Shown: positions 16,265-25,782 of the stretch, in pieces
Position numbering within the stretch: position 1 is the first letter of the stretch
How the letters are laid out: each line of letters opens with the position of its first letter
Assembly (NCBI RefSeq): GCF_003688995.1
Contig: NZ_PENI01000002.1
Location: 62,001-126,000, forward strand
Length of the DNA stretch: 64,000 nt
Origin: Streptomyces shenzhenensis
GTDB taxonomy: Bacteria; Actinomycetota; Actinomycetes; Streptomycetales; Streptomycetaceae
Reading direction: 5' to 3'
Program-made: the position numbers and the translations under genes
Notes under the pieces: model-generated
Databases searched by the model: none
The model's input: the letters and a program-made list of their open reading frames with translations, nothing else
Told to the model about the DNA's origin: nothing

Positions 16265-16846
16265 GTGACTGTACCGATGCGACGCCTCGTCGTCGCGCTC
16301 ACAGTGTGCTGCGCCCTGCTGGTCGGCGCCACCGCCAACGGGAGCAGCCAGACCGCCACCCGGGACACCACGCACGCCGCGGTGCTCGTCGCCGCAACGC
16401 CCAGCCCCACCACGACCGCGGAGCGGCAGAAGTTCGCCAAGACCCGGTTCGTGCTGAACGCCGGCCTCGCGGCCGGGGCGGCGTACCAGTGGATCGTCAA
16501 GCCCGCCAGGCATGGCAAGTTCAAGAAGGGCGCGCACGGCCGCAAGACCACCCTGGTCAAGGCCGCGCTCGCGGGCGCCTTCGCGTACAACCGGCTGAAG
16601 GCGGCGGTGCGGAACGCCAAGGGTGATCCCGGGCTCGCCAGGGCACTCGCTCCGCTCACCGTCGGCATCGCGGCGCTCAAGGACCTGCCAGCCAAGCTGC
16701 ACAGGGGCGACGCGTCCAGCGACAAGGCGGCCAACTCCTACAACGACATCATCAACCAGGTGAAGGACGCCGGGAAGAGCCAGGGTGCCGTGGTCCACAA
16801 CAAGGTACCCACAACCTCACAACTGATCACCGGCGCCAAGAGCTGA
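16265..16846 (+). CDS. Small secreted protein of unknown function
   Basis: A 193-residue protein. The first ~35 residues are a signal peptide (RRLVVALTVCCALLVGATA). The mature part is basic and helical, with a WIVKPARHGKFKKGAHGRK stretch and a LNAGLAAGAAYQW segment, suggesting contact with anionic cell-wall polymers. The GTG start has GGAGGAA upstream. There is no operon partner. I do not recognise the family. Confidence 0.65.
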   Translation: MTVPMRRLVVALTVCCALLVGATANGSSQTATRDTTHAAVLVAATPSPTTTAERQKFAKTRFVLNAGLAAGAAYQWIVKPARHGKFKKGAHGRKTTLVKAALAGAFAYNRLKAAVRNAKGDPGLARALAPLTVGIAALKDLPAKLHRGDASSDKAANSYNDIINQVKDAGKSQGAVVHNKVPTTSQLITGAKS

Positions 16847-16880
16847 GCGACGGCTAGGGCCACGCGCCCCAAGCGCGGCG

Positions 16881-18269
16881 CTACACCGTTTCCGGCCCGG
16901 TTGCCGGATCAGCCAGCAGCATGCCCGCCCGCTGCGACAGATCCTGGGCTGCAGGAATCGCCTGATAGCGGGCGAGCCGGACTCGCATGTCCTCTGCTGC
17001 CGCCCGGACTTTCACGGACTGGACGCCTTCGGCGCAGTCCAGGAACTCCGCCCACGTCGCGAGTGCTCCGTCGAGGTCGCCTTCCTGAAGGTGGATCTCG
17101 CCGAGGTTGCCGAGAACGGCGGCTCTGCTACGGCGGCGGTCGAGGCCGTGGATCTCCATGGCTTCGCGCAGCTGGACTCGGGCGCCCGCGGTGTCGCCCA
17201 TGCGGGCCAGGATCATCCCGGCTGAATGCGCCCACCGGCCGATGCTGAAGTGGCCGGCCCAGGACTCCCCGGCAGGAGCGTCTGCCGCCCGTTCGATCTG
17301 GTCCTGGGACGCTTTGAGGGCCTTCGCGGCAAGCCGGTGGTTGCCGTCCAGGGCGGCGGCCTCGGCATGCGTGGACCGGTAGTAGGCGATAGCCCGAGGG
17401 TCGCTCAGATCGCGCGCCTGGTCCATGCACCGTTCCGCGAGAGCGAGGGCCTCGGCGCGATAGCGGGGACCCATGGCGATGGACTGCACGGTCATGCCGC
17501 GTAACGCGGTCGCGGCCAACTCGGGTTCGCCGGCTTCGTCGGCGAGCCGGAACGCGCTGGCGTAGTACTGCCGGGCTACCCCCTGGTCAGCCGGGCCGTC
17601 GAGGTCCTGGGCCATCCAGCCGATGAGGTGGGACAGCTGAGAGGTCGCCGCGAACAGGGCTCGGCCGGTCTGCTCGGTGTACCGGCCCCTGAGCCAGGGG
17701 CCGACGTTGGCCGTGAGGTAGCGGGTAGCCAGGTGCTTGGCGTGGCCTCCGCCGTACTCGGCTGCCAGGTCGCCGAGCGTGGTGACCATCTGGTGGATCG
17801 CGCGGACCTCGCCCTTCCCGACGCGTACGGCTCCGGGCACAGGACTGGTCACCCTGCGGGTGATGGCCTCGGGGTCCGGGACACCCAGGAGCGAGAGCGC
17901 GGCGCCGCTGGATGTGGCGAGGAATCCTCTGCGGTCCACTGGACTCCCTTCCAGCGCGAGTATCACCTCCACGGTATCGACAGGGGTGAACGTTGGCTCC
18001 ACAGCGGTGGTGTACGGGTGTTCGTGCGGCGGCACGAACCCGAGGTGCTCGGGCCCGACTCCGAAGGCAGCCCACAGCGCGGCTGAGCAGTCCGGCCGCG
18101 GCCATCCTGGAGCGTCTGACTCCCACCTGCGGTAGGTGCGCTCGGAGACTTCGAAGGACGGGTCATCCAGGGCTTTCTGCCCGGCACGGCTGACCCCGTC
18201 GGCGCCTCTCTTCTGAGTCAGCCATCCCTGGTCGAGCCTTGCTGCCCGCAGCCGGTGATTGATCGTCAC
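16881..18269 (-). CDS. HTH transcriptional regulator with TPR-like C-terminal domain
   Basis: A 462-residue regulator. The N-terminal ~75 residues form a helix-turn-helix ([20 protein letters not shown]); a central segment has [18 protein letters not shown], followed by helical TPR-like repeats to the C-terminus (for example [38 protein letters not shown]). This architecture is common in Streptomyces regulators placed next to small accessory clusters. It is divergent from the sulfotransferase-fusion gene and probably controls it. The GTG at 18269 has GGAGG five bases upstream. Confidence 0.8.
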   Translation of the reverse strand: MTINHRLRAARLDQGWLTQKRGADGVSRAGQKALDDPSFEVSERTYRRWESDAPGWPRPDCSAALWAAFGVGPEHLGFVPPHEHPYTTAVEPTFTPVDTVEVILALEGSPVDRRGFLATSSGAALSLLGVPDPEAITRRVTSPVPGAVRVGKGEVRAIHQMVTTLGDLAAEYGGGHAKHLATRYLTANVGPWLRGRYTEQTGRALFAATSQLSHLIGWMAQDLDGPADQGVARQYYASAFRLADEAGEPELAATALRGMTVQSIAMGPRYRAEALALAERCMDQARDLSDPRAIAYYRSTHAEAAALDGNHRLAAKALKASQDQIERAADAPAGESWAGHFSIGRWAHSAGMILARMGDTAGARVQLREAMEIHGLDRRRSRAAVLGNLGEIHLQEGDLDGALATWAEFLDCAEGVQSVKVRAAAEDMRVRLARYQAIPAAQDLSQRAGMLLADPATGPETV

Positions 18270-18463
18270 TCCAGCCTCCCAACAAGGTGGAGGACCACAG
18301 CTACTGCGTCGGACGTCGGTAGGCAAGCCGGACAATCTGCCGCGGTCGCGGAATGGCCGCTCAATGGCCGCTCCGTGTCCTGGCTGTGGCCGCAGCCGGG
18401 CCCGGAGACTTCCTTTCGCTCACTCTCTCCGGGCTCTGCGCCCACTGGAGGTCTCACGGCAAA

Positions 18464-20242
18464 ATGGGCGTCACCAGTGATCAACACGAGTCGTCGGCTC
18501 CGTGCGCACCGTCGGGCAGCCAGCTGCTCGACGGGACGGTCGCGAGCCTCGCCGCGCGCGTTCAGCGCCTGACGGCTGAGTATCAGGCCCCAGTGCTGGC
18601 CCTGGGCGTCTTCGAGCGGGTCGGCTCCAACTGGCTGTCCGACTCGCTGCGCCAGGCCATGCCGCAGCACAACGAACCCTTCCGCCAGCAGTTGAGCCGT
18701 GAGCATCCGCTCTCGCCCGCTGACCGCGTTCCGCCGAGCCTGCACGAGACCGGACTGGGCGGGCTGGACCGGCACCAACTGGTGTGCGCGCTCTGCGACC
18801 TGCACGGACCCGACCGGCACTTGGTCAAGGAAACCAACCTGTTCTTCGCTGTCGACACGGTGCTCGGGCTCCTGCCTCGGTCGCCGGCCATCGTCCTGAC
18901 CCGGGCCCCCATCGGGATCGCGTCTTCGTTCGCACGCGGGCGTCTGTGGGAGCGCTGGCGGTACGGCGACCGGTACGCCCAGGTGTCGGCCTCGGCCCGC
19001 GCCCCACGCTGGCGTGCCTCGTTCGCCGCGCTCCTGCCGGACGACCGCCCGGACCCGTCCACCGCCCTGGGGCGGCTGCTCGCGGTCAACGCGCTGCTGC
19101 TGGCCCGGACGTTGCACGACCCGGTCACCGGTGCCCGGCCCCGGCTGGTCATCCCGTACGAGCGGCATGTGGCCGACCGCGCAGCCACACGGTCCGCCCT
19201 GGCCCGCTTCCTGGACATTCCGGCGCCTGCGCTTGTGGAGCCGCAGCCGAACCAGGGCCAGGATGCCGCGCATGCAACGTTCGCCACCACCCGGCACAAG
19301 GACCAGCTGATCGCCGAACTCTCCCGCGGCGACGCGGCCCGAGTCAGTGACTCGGTCGCCGCGACGATCGAGTGCGCCCGGCAGACGCTCGCCCCGGACG
19401 TCACGCGCACAGCTGCGGAATGGCTGGCCGGTGACGATCTGTACGAACTCCACGCCCCTGTGGCCCGTGCCTCGTCCGGGTTCCGGCCGGCTTCTGTGCC
19501 TGTTGTGATGCCGAGGCCTGACTACCCCCCGGCTTCCGGGGTGCGGTGGCGCAACCTGCTGGTCACCAACACGGAGATGGCGGAGCTGCTGACTCTGCTG
19601 CACGCGGGAGGCGCGCCGAACAGCAGGCTGGGCACCAACCTGCTGGTCTGTCCGATGCCTCACGAACGGGGCGGGCGGCTGCACTTCGACCGTGCATCGA
19701 GGCAGTGGCGGGTGAGCCGTGGGTACGAGGAGCATCCGGCGTACTGGGTGACCTGGCTCGGGGCGGCGCTCATGGCCGCCTGGTCCGGGGCCCGGTTGCC
19801 CACCCGCGTCGAGGCCCTGGAGGCAGCGGCCGGGCGCCGGGCCTCCAACTGCGACTATGCGGTGGGCGACACGTGCCCGGTGGCCGAGCCCGGCCTTGGG
19901 CGTGGCGACGTCCACCACGTGATCGGCAATGTCCAGGTGTGGTGTGCTGACGGCCCGGAGCAGGTCGAGGACCAGCCGTTGCAGCGGTACCTGGCCGGTG
20001 CCGCCTGGAACACGCCGGGCACCTGGGAGGCGGCCGCCGCCGAACGGTCCCGCTACCTGTTGGGCTCATCGCGCGGTGTCGGGGTGCGCCTGGTGCGCGA
20101 CCCCGGCACCACCGACACCGCCCGGCTCGGCGCGTGGGAGCTGGCCAACCTGCTCAACCGGTGGACAACGGTGGCCGACAGCGACGCCCGGACCACTCCG
20201 GGCGCTCTGGACCGTCTCCTGCTCAGGGCTGTGGAGTCATAG
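18464..20242 (+). CDS. Sulfotransferase-like / FGE-like fusion protein
   Basis: A 592-residue two-domain protein. The N-terminal part has a sulfotransferase-type phosphosulfate-binding loop (VFERVGSNWL, about 49-58) and a second site resembling the 3'-phosphate loop (VLTRAPIGIASSFARG). From about 359 the sequence follows the formylglycine-generating-enzyme/SUMF1 fold: HPAYWVTWLGAALMAAWSG, RLPTRVEALEAAAG (about 443), NVQVWCADG (about 487), then AGAAWNT in place of RGGSW. The two catalytic cysteines of true FGE are absent, so sulfatase activation is unlikely. I do not recall this fusion from any described pathway. It overlaps the NUDIX gene tail to tail by six bases. The start is chosen at the ATG after GGAGG; 18353 is an in-frame alternative. 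Confidence 0.6.
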   Translation: MGVTSDQHESSAPCAPSGSQLLDGTVASLAARVQRLTAEYQAPVLALGVFERVGSNWLSDSLRQAMPQHNEPFRQQLSREHPLSPADRVPPSLHETGLGGLDRHQLVCALCDLHGPDRHLVKETNLFFAVDTVLGLLPRSPAIVLTRAPIGIASSFARGRLWERWRYGDRYAQVSASARAPRWRASFAALLPDDRPDPSTALGRLLAVNALLLARTLHDPVTGARPRLVIPYERHVADRAATRSALARFLDIPAPALVEPQPNQGQDAAHATFATTRHKDQLIAELSRGDAARVSDSVAATIECARQTLAPDVTRTAAEWLAGDDLYELHAPVARASSGFRPASVPVVMPRPDYPPASGVRWRNLLVTNTEMAELLTLLHAGGAPNSRLGTNLLVCPMPHERGGRLHFDRASRQWRVSRGYEEHPAYWVTWLGAALMAAWSGARLPTRVEALEAAAGRRASNCDYAVGDTCPVAEPGLGRGDVHHVIGNVQVWCADGPEQVEDQPLQRYLAGAAWNTPGTWEAAAAERSRYLLGSSRGVGVRLVRDPGTTDTARLGAWELANLLNRWTTVADSDARTTPGALDRLLLRAVES

Positions 20243-20665
20243 CCCGATGGCGGACTTGGGCCCCACGTACGACCCGGCTCCCGGGAAGCCGTCCCGGCAC
20301 AGCTTGACGAACAGCTCGCTGAAGCCGAGGCCGGTCAGGTCGTCGAGCGGAACGAACTCGACCGCGTGGATCGGCCGGGTGTCCGCGCCTTCGGTGACGG
20401 CGCCGATCTCTCCGCCGACGACGCGGACCTCGAAGGTGATGTGGACGACGCGAGCCCGGACGTTGTCGCACAGGTACAGCAGCCGGCCGATCTCGACGTC
20501 GGTGCCGGTCTCTTCCCGCATCTCTCTGACCAGCGCTTGTTCGAGGGTCTCGCCGTCCTCGACCTTGCCGCCGGGCAGGGACCAGCGGCGCGGCCCGTCT
20601 GTGTCCTGGTGCAGAAGAAGAATCGTGTCGTCGCGGATGACGATGCCTGTGACGCGTGTGTGCAT
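20237..20665 (-). CDS. NUDIX hydrolase
   Basis: A 142-residue protein with a complete Nudix box (GGKVEDGETLEQALVREMRE and EETG, residues 32-54: G-x5-E-x7-REUxEExGU). It hydrolyses a nucleoside diphosphate linked to another moiety; the nearby sugar nucleotidyltransferase makes an NDP-sugar a plausible substrate. It is convergent with the sulfotransferase-FGE fusion (six-base overlap) and divergent from the nucleotidyltransferase gene 36 bases away. Confidence 0.9.
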   Translation of the reverse strand: MHTRVTGIVIRDDTILLLHQDTDGPRRWSLPGGKVEDGETLEQALVREMREETGTDVEIGRLLYLCDNVRARVVHITFEVRVVGGEIGAVTEGADTRPIHAVEFVPLDDLTGLGFSELFVKLCRDGFPGAGSYVGPKSAIGL

Positions 20666-20700
20666 TCGCCGACGCTACCGCCCGTAGAGAAGGGACACCG

Positions 20701-21522
20701 ATGAGTCAGACAACGGCCGTGGCGGTGGCCCCGGTGGTGATCGCCGCAGGAGGTCTTGGTACGCGCGTGGGCGGGTGGTCGCCGTACCTGCCGAAGGAAC
20801 TCCGGCCCGTGCGAGGCAGGCCGGGGCTGGCACACATCGTGGACGAGGCGGGGGCGATGGGCGCCGTGCGTGCCGTGGTGGTCCATCACCGTTACTACAC
20901 GCCGCTCGTGCCGTGGACCCGGCAGGTTCTGGCTCCGGGAGCACTGGCCCGGTACCAGGTGCTCGCTCGACAGCCGGTCGCCGGGCCGCGCCCTGCTGAC
21001 CGCCTACGGGTGGACTTCATCCCGCAGCAGGGCCGGTACGCCGACATCACCTCGGTGCTGGAGGGGGCCGAACATCTGCGCGCGGAGGACGTCTACGTGG
21101 TGTTCGCTGACAATGTCGACGTCACGCACACCGCTCTGCCCCTGCTCGCCGCTGCGGTGACACCGGGTGTACCGGCGGTGCTGGCCTCCCCGTTCGACGT
21201 GGACGCGGCCGGAACCTACGGCGTGATCGTGTGCGACGGCAGGGGGCCCGTGCAGAGGATGCTCGGGCTTGTCGAGAAACCCGGCCGCTCGGAGGCATGC
21301 CGGCTGCTCGCCGAGCACGGTGCCGATTCCCTGCGGCTCTTGCAGGGCCGCATGCGCATCACGCAGAACCTGCTGAACGATCTCGGCGTAGCCGAGGCGG
21401 GTTCCGCGAGCGAGCCGAAGCTCTCCCTGGAGCTCGCCGCCTACGCTCACGCCCATCCTGTCGACGTCGTCACCACCACCCAGCCCATGACGGACCTCGG
21501 GCTGGACAGCAGCGACCTGTGA
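20701..21522 (+). CDS. Sugar-1-phosphate nucleotidyltransferase (GalU-like)
   Basis: A 273-residue enzyme. The signature GLGTRVGGWSPYLPKELRP near the N-terminus, a metal-binding DNVD in VFADNVDV and EKP later fit UTP-glucose-1-phosphate uridylyltransferase-type proteins. It makes an NDP-sugar from NTP and sugar-1-phosphate. The ATG at 20701 is preferred over one 45 bases upstream because the family motif follows directly. Its role in the cluster with the NUDIX and sulfotransferase-like genes would be to provide an activated sugar, which is inference. Confidence 0.85.
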   Translation: MSQTTAVAVAPVVIAAGGLGTRVGGWSPYLPKELRPVRGRPGLAHIVDEAGAMGAVRAVVVHHRYYTPLVPWTRQVLAPGALARYQVLARQPVAGPRPADRLRVDFIPQQGRYADITSVLEGAEHLRAEDVYVVFADNVDVTHTALPLLAAAVTPGVPAVLASPFDVDAAGTYGVIVCDGRGPVQRMLGLVEKPGRSEACRLLAEHGADSLRLLQGRMRITQNLLNDLGVAEAGSASEPKLSLELAAYAHAHPVDVVTTTQPMTDLGLDSSDL

Positions 21523-21594
21523 CTCCTCGCCGTCGGGGTTCTCGTGGCTACGCTCCCGCGTGACGGACGACTTCACCGCGCTCCGGTCAGAGCG

Positions 21595-22605
21595 CTAGGA
21601 GTTGAGCTCCGCCAGTACGCGTAGTGTGCGGGGGTCCGAGGTCAGGGCCAGGAGGTCGGTGATCGGGGACTTGCGCCATGACTCCAGGCGTTCGGCTATC
21701 CGTTCGCGGGGGCCGACCAGGGAGATCTCGTCGGCGAACGCGTCCGGGACGGCCCGTACGGCCTCCTCCCGGCGGCCGGACAGGAACAGCTCCTGGATCC
21801 GCCGCGCCTCGTCCGCGTACCCCATGCGTGCCATCAGGTCGGCGTGGAAGTTGCGGGCCGCGTGCCCCATGCCGCCGATGTAGAAGCCGAGCATGGCCTT
21901 GACGGGGAGCAGCCCCGCGGCGACATCGGCACAGACCCTGACCTGGGCCATGGGGGCGACGAGAAAACCCGCGGGCAGGTCCTGGACGGCGGGCCCGTAC
22001 ACCTCGGGCCGGCTCGGCGCCCAGTACAGCGGCAGCCAGCCGTCGGCGATCCGGGTGGTCTGGGCGACGTTCTTCGGGCCCTCGGCGCCGAGCAGCACCG
22101 GCAGGTCCGGGCGGAGCGGATGGGTGATCGGCTTGAGCGGCTTGCCCAGGCCGGTGGCGTCCGGGCCGCGGTAGGGCAGCGGGTGGAAGCGGCCGTCCAC
22201 GGCCACCGGCGCCGCCCGGCGCAGCACCTGCCGTACGACGTCGACGTACTCCCGGGTCGCGGTCAGCGGCGAGCGCGGGAACGGGCGGCCGTACCAGCCC
22301 TCCACGACCTGCGGCCCGGACAGCCCGAGGCCGAGCAGCATCCGCCCGCCGGAGAGATGGTCCAGGGTGAGGGCGTGCATCGCGGTGGTGGTGGGGGAGC
22401 GGGCCGCCATCTGGGCGACCGCCGTGCCCAGCCGGATCCGCGTGGTGTGCGCGGCGATCCAGGCCAGCGGGGTGAACGCGTCCGAGCCCCAGGACTCCGC
22501 CGTCCACACCGAGTCGTAGCCGAGCCGCTCCGCCTCCCGGGCCAGCGGCACCTGGTCAGCGGAGGGGCCGCGCCCCCAGTAGCCGAGTGCCAGACCGAGC
22601 CGCAT
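21595..22605 (-). CDS. F420-dependent LLM-class oxidoreductase (Rv3520c-like)
   Basis: A 336-residue luciferase-like TIM-barrel enzyme: GLALGYWG at the start, ESWGSDAFTPLAW, LDHLSGGRMLLGLGLSGPQV, GLGKPLKPITHPLRP and GGMGHAARNFHA. These stretches match, from memory, Mycobacterium tuberculosis Rv3520c of the cholesterol locus. It is a cytosolic redox enzyme using reduced F420. Substrate is unproven. The ATG at 22605 has AGGAGG five bases before it. No KstR site is visible directly upstream. Confidence 0.85.
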   Translation of the reverse strand: MRLGLALGYWGRGPSADQVPLAREAERLGYDSVWTAESWGSDAFTPLAWIAAHTTRIRLGTAVAQMAARSPTTTAMHALTLDHLSGGRMLLGLGLSGPQVVEGWYGRPFPRSPLTATREYVDVVRQVLRRAAPVAVDGRFHPLPYRGPDATGLGKPLKPITHPLRPDLPVLLGAEGPKNVAQTTRIADGWLPLYWAPSRPEVYGPAVQDLPAGFLVAPMAQVRVCADVAAGLLPVKAMLGFYIGGMGHAARNFHADLMARMGYADEARRIQELFLSGRREEAVRAVPDAFADEISLVGPRERIAERLESWRKSPITDLLALTSDPRTLRVLAELNS

Positions 22606-22652
22606 GCCCGCCTCCTGACGGTCCATCAGACAACGGGGCGACTGTACGGCAA

Positions 22653-22682
22653 CGGCCCCCCGCCCGGAAGGGCGAGGGGCCG
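22653..22682. terminator. GC-rich hairpin terminator
   Basis: CGGCCCCCCGCCC, a GGAA loop and GGGCGAGGGGCCG form a 13-bp stem with one mismatch between the membrane-protein gene end and the F420 oxidoreductase start. There is no T-tract. Confidence 0.6.
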
Positions 22683-22723
22683 GAGGGGCGAGGGGCCGGA
22701 AGCGACGGCAGTGGACCGGCGGC

Positions 22724-23554
22724 TCAGCCGCGCTGGATACCGGAGGTGTCCTGGAGCACACCGCGGCGGCCGTCCTGGGTCTGCGCGACCAGCTGCGCAC
22801 CGCGCTGCTCGACCGCCAGGTACCAGGTGCCCGGCGCCAGTTCGGCGATCGGGGCCGAGCCGTCCTCGGCGAACAGCGGCCGCGGCACCGGCACGGCGAA
22901 CCAGAACGGCGAGAACTCCGCGGCCTGGGCCCGCTGCGGGGCCGGCGGCTGCTGGCCGAACGGATCGAACGGCTGGCTCTGCTGCGGCTGGCCGCCGTAC
23001 GGCTGCTGCTGCGGCGGCTGCTGCTGCGCGGCGCCGGGGTAGCCGTACGCGCCCTGGGGCTGGGCGCCGTAGGGCTGCGGGGCGGCCGGCTTGGGGGCCG
23101 GGATCAGACCGGCCTGGAGGGCGGGCACCAGCGGGCCGGCGATGGCCGCCCCCGCCATGACCAGGGTGGCGATGAGGGCGATGACGAGACCGGTGCCGGC
23201 GCTCGGGCCGTCGCTGGAGTTGCTCAGGTTGTCCGCGGCACCCGCCGGGTCGATGACATTGCCGAGCGCGCTCCACGCGGCGAAGACCGTGAGGGCCACA
23301 CCGAGCGGACCGAGGTCGAGGCCGACCACCTTGGGGGGCTGCGGCAGCAGCCGGATGACGACGAGGAGCGCGGCGCCGATGATCCCCGCGAGTACGACGC
23401 TGAACATGACCGGCCCGCTCGCCCACAGGCTGGGCAGGTCGATGTTGCTCGGTACCCCGTTGTACGAGTAGTTGTCGAGGAACGACGCGATGAACAGCAA
23501 CACCGCTGCTCCGATCACCACGCCGTCGCCCCTAGTGAGGGAGCGGATATTCAC
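22724..23554 (-). CDS. DUF5336-type membrane protein with Pro/Gln-rich linker
   Basis: A 276-residue protein. Four hydrophobic segments in the first ~150 residues (two early, two around 85-145) are followed by a Gln/Pro/Tyr-rich linker (PYGAQPQGAYGYPG, PPQQQPYGGQPQQ) and a C-terminal beta-rich domain that begins AEFSPFWFAVPVPRPLF. It resembles the actinobacterial DUF5336 family with an added cytosolic or surface domain. The function is unknown. The GTG start is preceded by AAGGAT. Confidence 0.65.
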   Translation of the reverse strand: MNIRSLTRGDGVVIGAAVLLFIASFLDNYSYNGVPSNIDLPSLWASGPVMFSVVLAGIIGAALLVVIRLLPQPPKVVGLDLGPLGVALTVFAAWSALGNVIDPAGAADNLSNSSDGPSAGTGLVIALIATLVMAGAAIAGPLVPALQAGLIPAPKPAAPQPYGAQPQGAYGYPGAAQQQPPQQQPYGGQPQQSQPFDPFGQQPPAPQRAQAAEFSPFWFAVPVPRPLFAEDGSAPIAELAPGTWYLAVEQRGAQLVAQTQDGRRGVLQDTSGIQRG

Positions 23555-23716
23555 TTCAGATCCTTCGTAGGTCGTCTCGTCGTCAGTGGAGGCGTCGCTG
23601 TCACCGTGTGTCGCCCCTCAAGGGCCCGGTGCGAAGCGCGGGGGGTGGCCCCTCATCGTAGGCCGACCCTACCTTCCGTACGATCACGGTGTCCGCCCGG
23701 TGCGGTCCGCGGGACC

Positions 23717-24715
23717 CTACCCGCGCAGGAAACTCACGATTCCCTCAGAGATCCCCTCCGCCGCCTTCTGCCGCCAGGCGCCGCTGGTCAACCGTGCCGC
23801 GTCCTTGCTGTCGCGCATGTTGCCGCACTCGATGAAGACCTTGGGAACCGTTGACAGATTGAGACCGCCCAGGTCCGCGCGGGTGACGAGACCGGTGCCG
23901 CCGCCGACGTAGTTGGCGGGCGCGCTGCCCGTGGCCCGCACGAAGTTGCCCGCGATCCGCTCGCCGAGGTCGCGGGAGGGGGCGACGATCGGGCGGGTGT
24001 CGGCGCCGCCGGCGTGCACGGAGCCCGGCAGGATCACATGGAACCCGCGGTTGCCCGTCGCCGAGCCGTCCGCGTGGATCGAGATCGCCGCGTCCGCGTG
24101 CGCGGTGTTGCCGATCCGGGCCCGCTCGTCCACGCACGGTCCCCACGGGGGCTCGTCCCGGTCGTGGGTCAGCTTCACCGTGGCGCCCTGCTGCTCCAGC
24201 AGGGTGCGCAGCCGGTGGGACACGTCCAGGGTGAACTGGGCCTCCGGGTAGCCGTCGTCGGTGGCCGTGCCCGTCGTATCGCATTCCTTCCGGCCTGTGC
24301 CGATATCGACCTTGCGGTTGATCTCTGCCGTATGCCGGAAGTTTCCTGAGTTGTGCCCCGGGTCGATGACGACCACCTTGCCCGCGAGCGGCTCGGAGCC
24401 GGTGGCGCCCGGTGCCGCGGCCGTCGGCTTCCCGTCGTCGCCGGGGGAGGATCGGGGGGAGGCGGAGTCCGGCGAGGCGGAGTCCGGTGAGCCGGTCGGT
24501 GGCGTCGAGCGCCCGGCGGACGCCGAGGACGCCGCTGGGGGCGTGGACGCGCCGCCGGCCGCGGCGGAGCCGTCCGAGCCGCCCACCGCCTGGTACACGA
24601 GCCAGCCGAGCAGCGCGCCCGGCACCAGGGCGGCCAGCGCCACCGTGAGCGGGCGCCGGGAGCGGCGCGGCCGCGGGGGTTCGAAGTCGGGGCCTACGTA
24701 CGACACGGGTGCCAC
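23717..24715 (-). CDS. N-acetylmuramoyl-L-alanine amidase (Amidase_3)
   Basis: A 332-residue protein. A proline/arginine-rich N-terminus is followed by one membrane anchor (about 22-42) and a Ser/Pro linker, placing the enzyme outside. The amidase domain has VVIDPGHNSGN with a zinc ligand His, a glutamate in EAQFTLDV, SIHADGSATGNRG and FIECGNMRD, the metal and catalytic residues of Amidase_3. It cleaves the amide between muramic acid and the stem peptide. The start is GTG at 24715; the next GTG nine bases on has a better ribosome site (AGGG at eight bases) and may be the real start. It follows the methyltransferase gene by 63 bases. Confidence 0.85.
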   Translation of the reverse strand: MAPVSYVGPDFEPPRPRRSRRPLTVALAALVPGALLGWLVYQAVGGSDGSAAAGGASTPPAASSASAGRSTPPTGSPDSASPDSASPRSSPGDDGKPTAAAPGATGSEPLAGKVVVIDPGHNSGNFRHTAEINRKVDIGTGRKECDTTGTATDDGYPEAQFTLDVSHRLRTLLEQQGATVKLTHDRDEPPWGPCVDERARIGNTAHADAAISIHADGSATGNRGFHVILPGSVHAGGADTRPIVAPSRDLGERIAGNFVRATGSAPANYVGGGTGLVTRADLGGLNLSTVPKVFIECGNMRDSKDAARLTSGAWRQKAAEGISEGIVSFLRG

Positions 24716-24778
24716 CCTAGTGGGCGTTGACGGTGTCCACCGGATCTCCCTGACGGCTGCGTCCGGCGAGCGCCGGGC

Positions 24779-25429
24779 TCAGATCCCCGTCCCCGTTCGC
24801 CGTAGTACGCGCAGCGAACCGTGGGCCGAGGTCTCGGTGAACGCGCCGGATGCCAGCGCTCTGCGCCAGATCCGGTACGGGGCCTGGCCGGTGAACTCGT
24901 CCACCGGGTCCGGGAACACGTCGTGGACGGCGAGCAGGCCGCCCTCGGCCACGTGCGGGGCCCAGCCCTCGTAGTCGGCGCCAGCGTGCTCGTCGGTGTG
25001 GCCGCCGTCGATGAAGACGAGCCCGAGCGGGGAGTTCCAGAGGGCGGCGATCCGCGGCGAGCGGCCGACCAGGGCGACGACGTGTTCCTCCAGGCCCGCC
25101 CGGTGCAGCGTCCTGCGGAACGCGGGCAGCGTGTCCATCAGGCCGACCTCGGGATCGACCGTCTCCGGGTCGTGGTACTCCCAGCCCGGCTGCTGCTCCT
25201 CGCTGCCGCGGTGGTGGTCCACGGTGAGCGCGCTCACCCCGCTTTGCCGGGCGGCGTCCGCCAGCAGCACCGTGGAGCGTCCGCAGTACGTGCCGATCTC
25301 CAGCAGCGGGAGGCCCAGCTGTCCTGCCTCTACGGCCGCCGCGTGCAGCGCGAGGCCCTCGTCCGGGGGCATGAACCCCTTCGCCGCCTCGAACGCGGCC
25401 AGGGTCTCGGGCGGTGGCGCCGGGGGCAT
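24779..25429 (-). CDS. Class I SAM-dependent methyltransferase (Methyltransf_24-like)
   Basis: A 216-residue protein. LLEIGTYCGRSTVLLADAA near the N-terminus is motif I, LTVDHHRG the acidic strand, and FIDGGHTDEHAGADYEGW with VHDVFP completes the fold, as in caffeoyl-CoA O-methyltransferase-like enzymes. The acceptor is unknown. The ATG has GAGAGGA upstream. It precedes the amidase gene on the same strand. Confidence 0.85.
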   Translation of the reverse strand: MPPAPPPETLAAFEAAKGFMPPDEGLALHAAAVEAGQLGLPLLEIGTYCGRSTVLLADAARQSGVSALTVDHHRGSEEQQPGWEYHDPETVDPEVGLMDTLPAFRRTLHRAGLEEHVVALVGRSPRIAALWNSPLGLVFIDGGHTDEHAGADYEGWAPHVAEGGLLAVHDVFPDPVDEFTGQAPYRIWRRALASGAFTETSAHGSLRVLRRTGTGI

Positions 25430-25499
25430 GGGGGTCCTCTCGGGGGGGCATGTGCGTACGGTCGCTTATGCTGCCGCACGCTCGGCCACGTGGGGGTTC

Positions 25500-25765
25500 G
25501 GGGTTGGCGGGCGTCGTGTGCGGCTGCGGGTGCGTTGTGGTTGATCGCGCAGTTCCCCGCGCCCCTATCGGGGCGCGTCTCCGTGGACGTCCATTGGCAA
25601 GGTCGCGGCTGCGGGTGCGTTGTGGCTGGTCGCGCAGTTCCCCGCGGGTGCCTGCCGGCGGGGCTCAGCTGCGCGGGGGTTCGGGGTTGCTGGGCGTCGT
25701 GTGCGGGTGCGGGGCCGTTGTGGCTGGTCGCGCAGTTCCCCGCGCCCCTATCGGGGCGCGGCCGC
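25500..25765 (-). repeat. Inverted copies of the 69-bp interspersed repeat
   Basis: Three copies of the unit (GCAGTTCCCCGCGCCCC and variants at about 25550, 25636 and 25733) lie in the opposite orientation to those at 7535. Two end in GCGCCCCTATCGGGGCGC, a 7-bp stem with a TATC loop. The spacing is larger because a 19-bp ATCGGGGCGC-flanked segment and a diverged stretch intervene. This fills the 353-base gap between the methyltransferase and MFS genes; nothing else is recognisable there. Confidence 0.8.
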
Positions 25766-25782
25766 ACGTCGCATCCTCGCTG

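Noticed and set aside
22606..22723. KstR operator ahead of the F420 oxidoreductase gene
   Set aside because: No sequence close to TNNAACNNGTTNNA was found, so only gene similarity links it to sterol metabolism.
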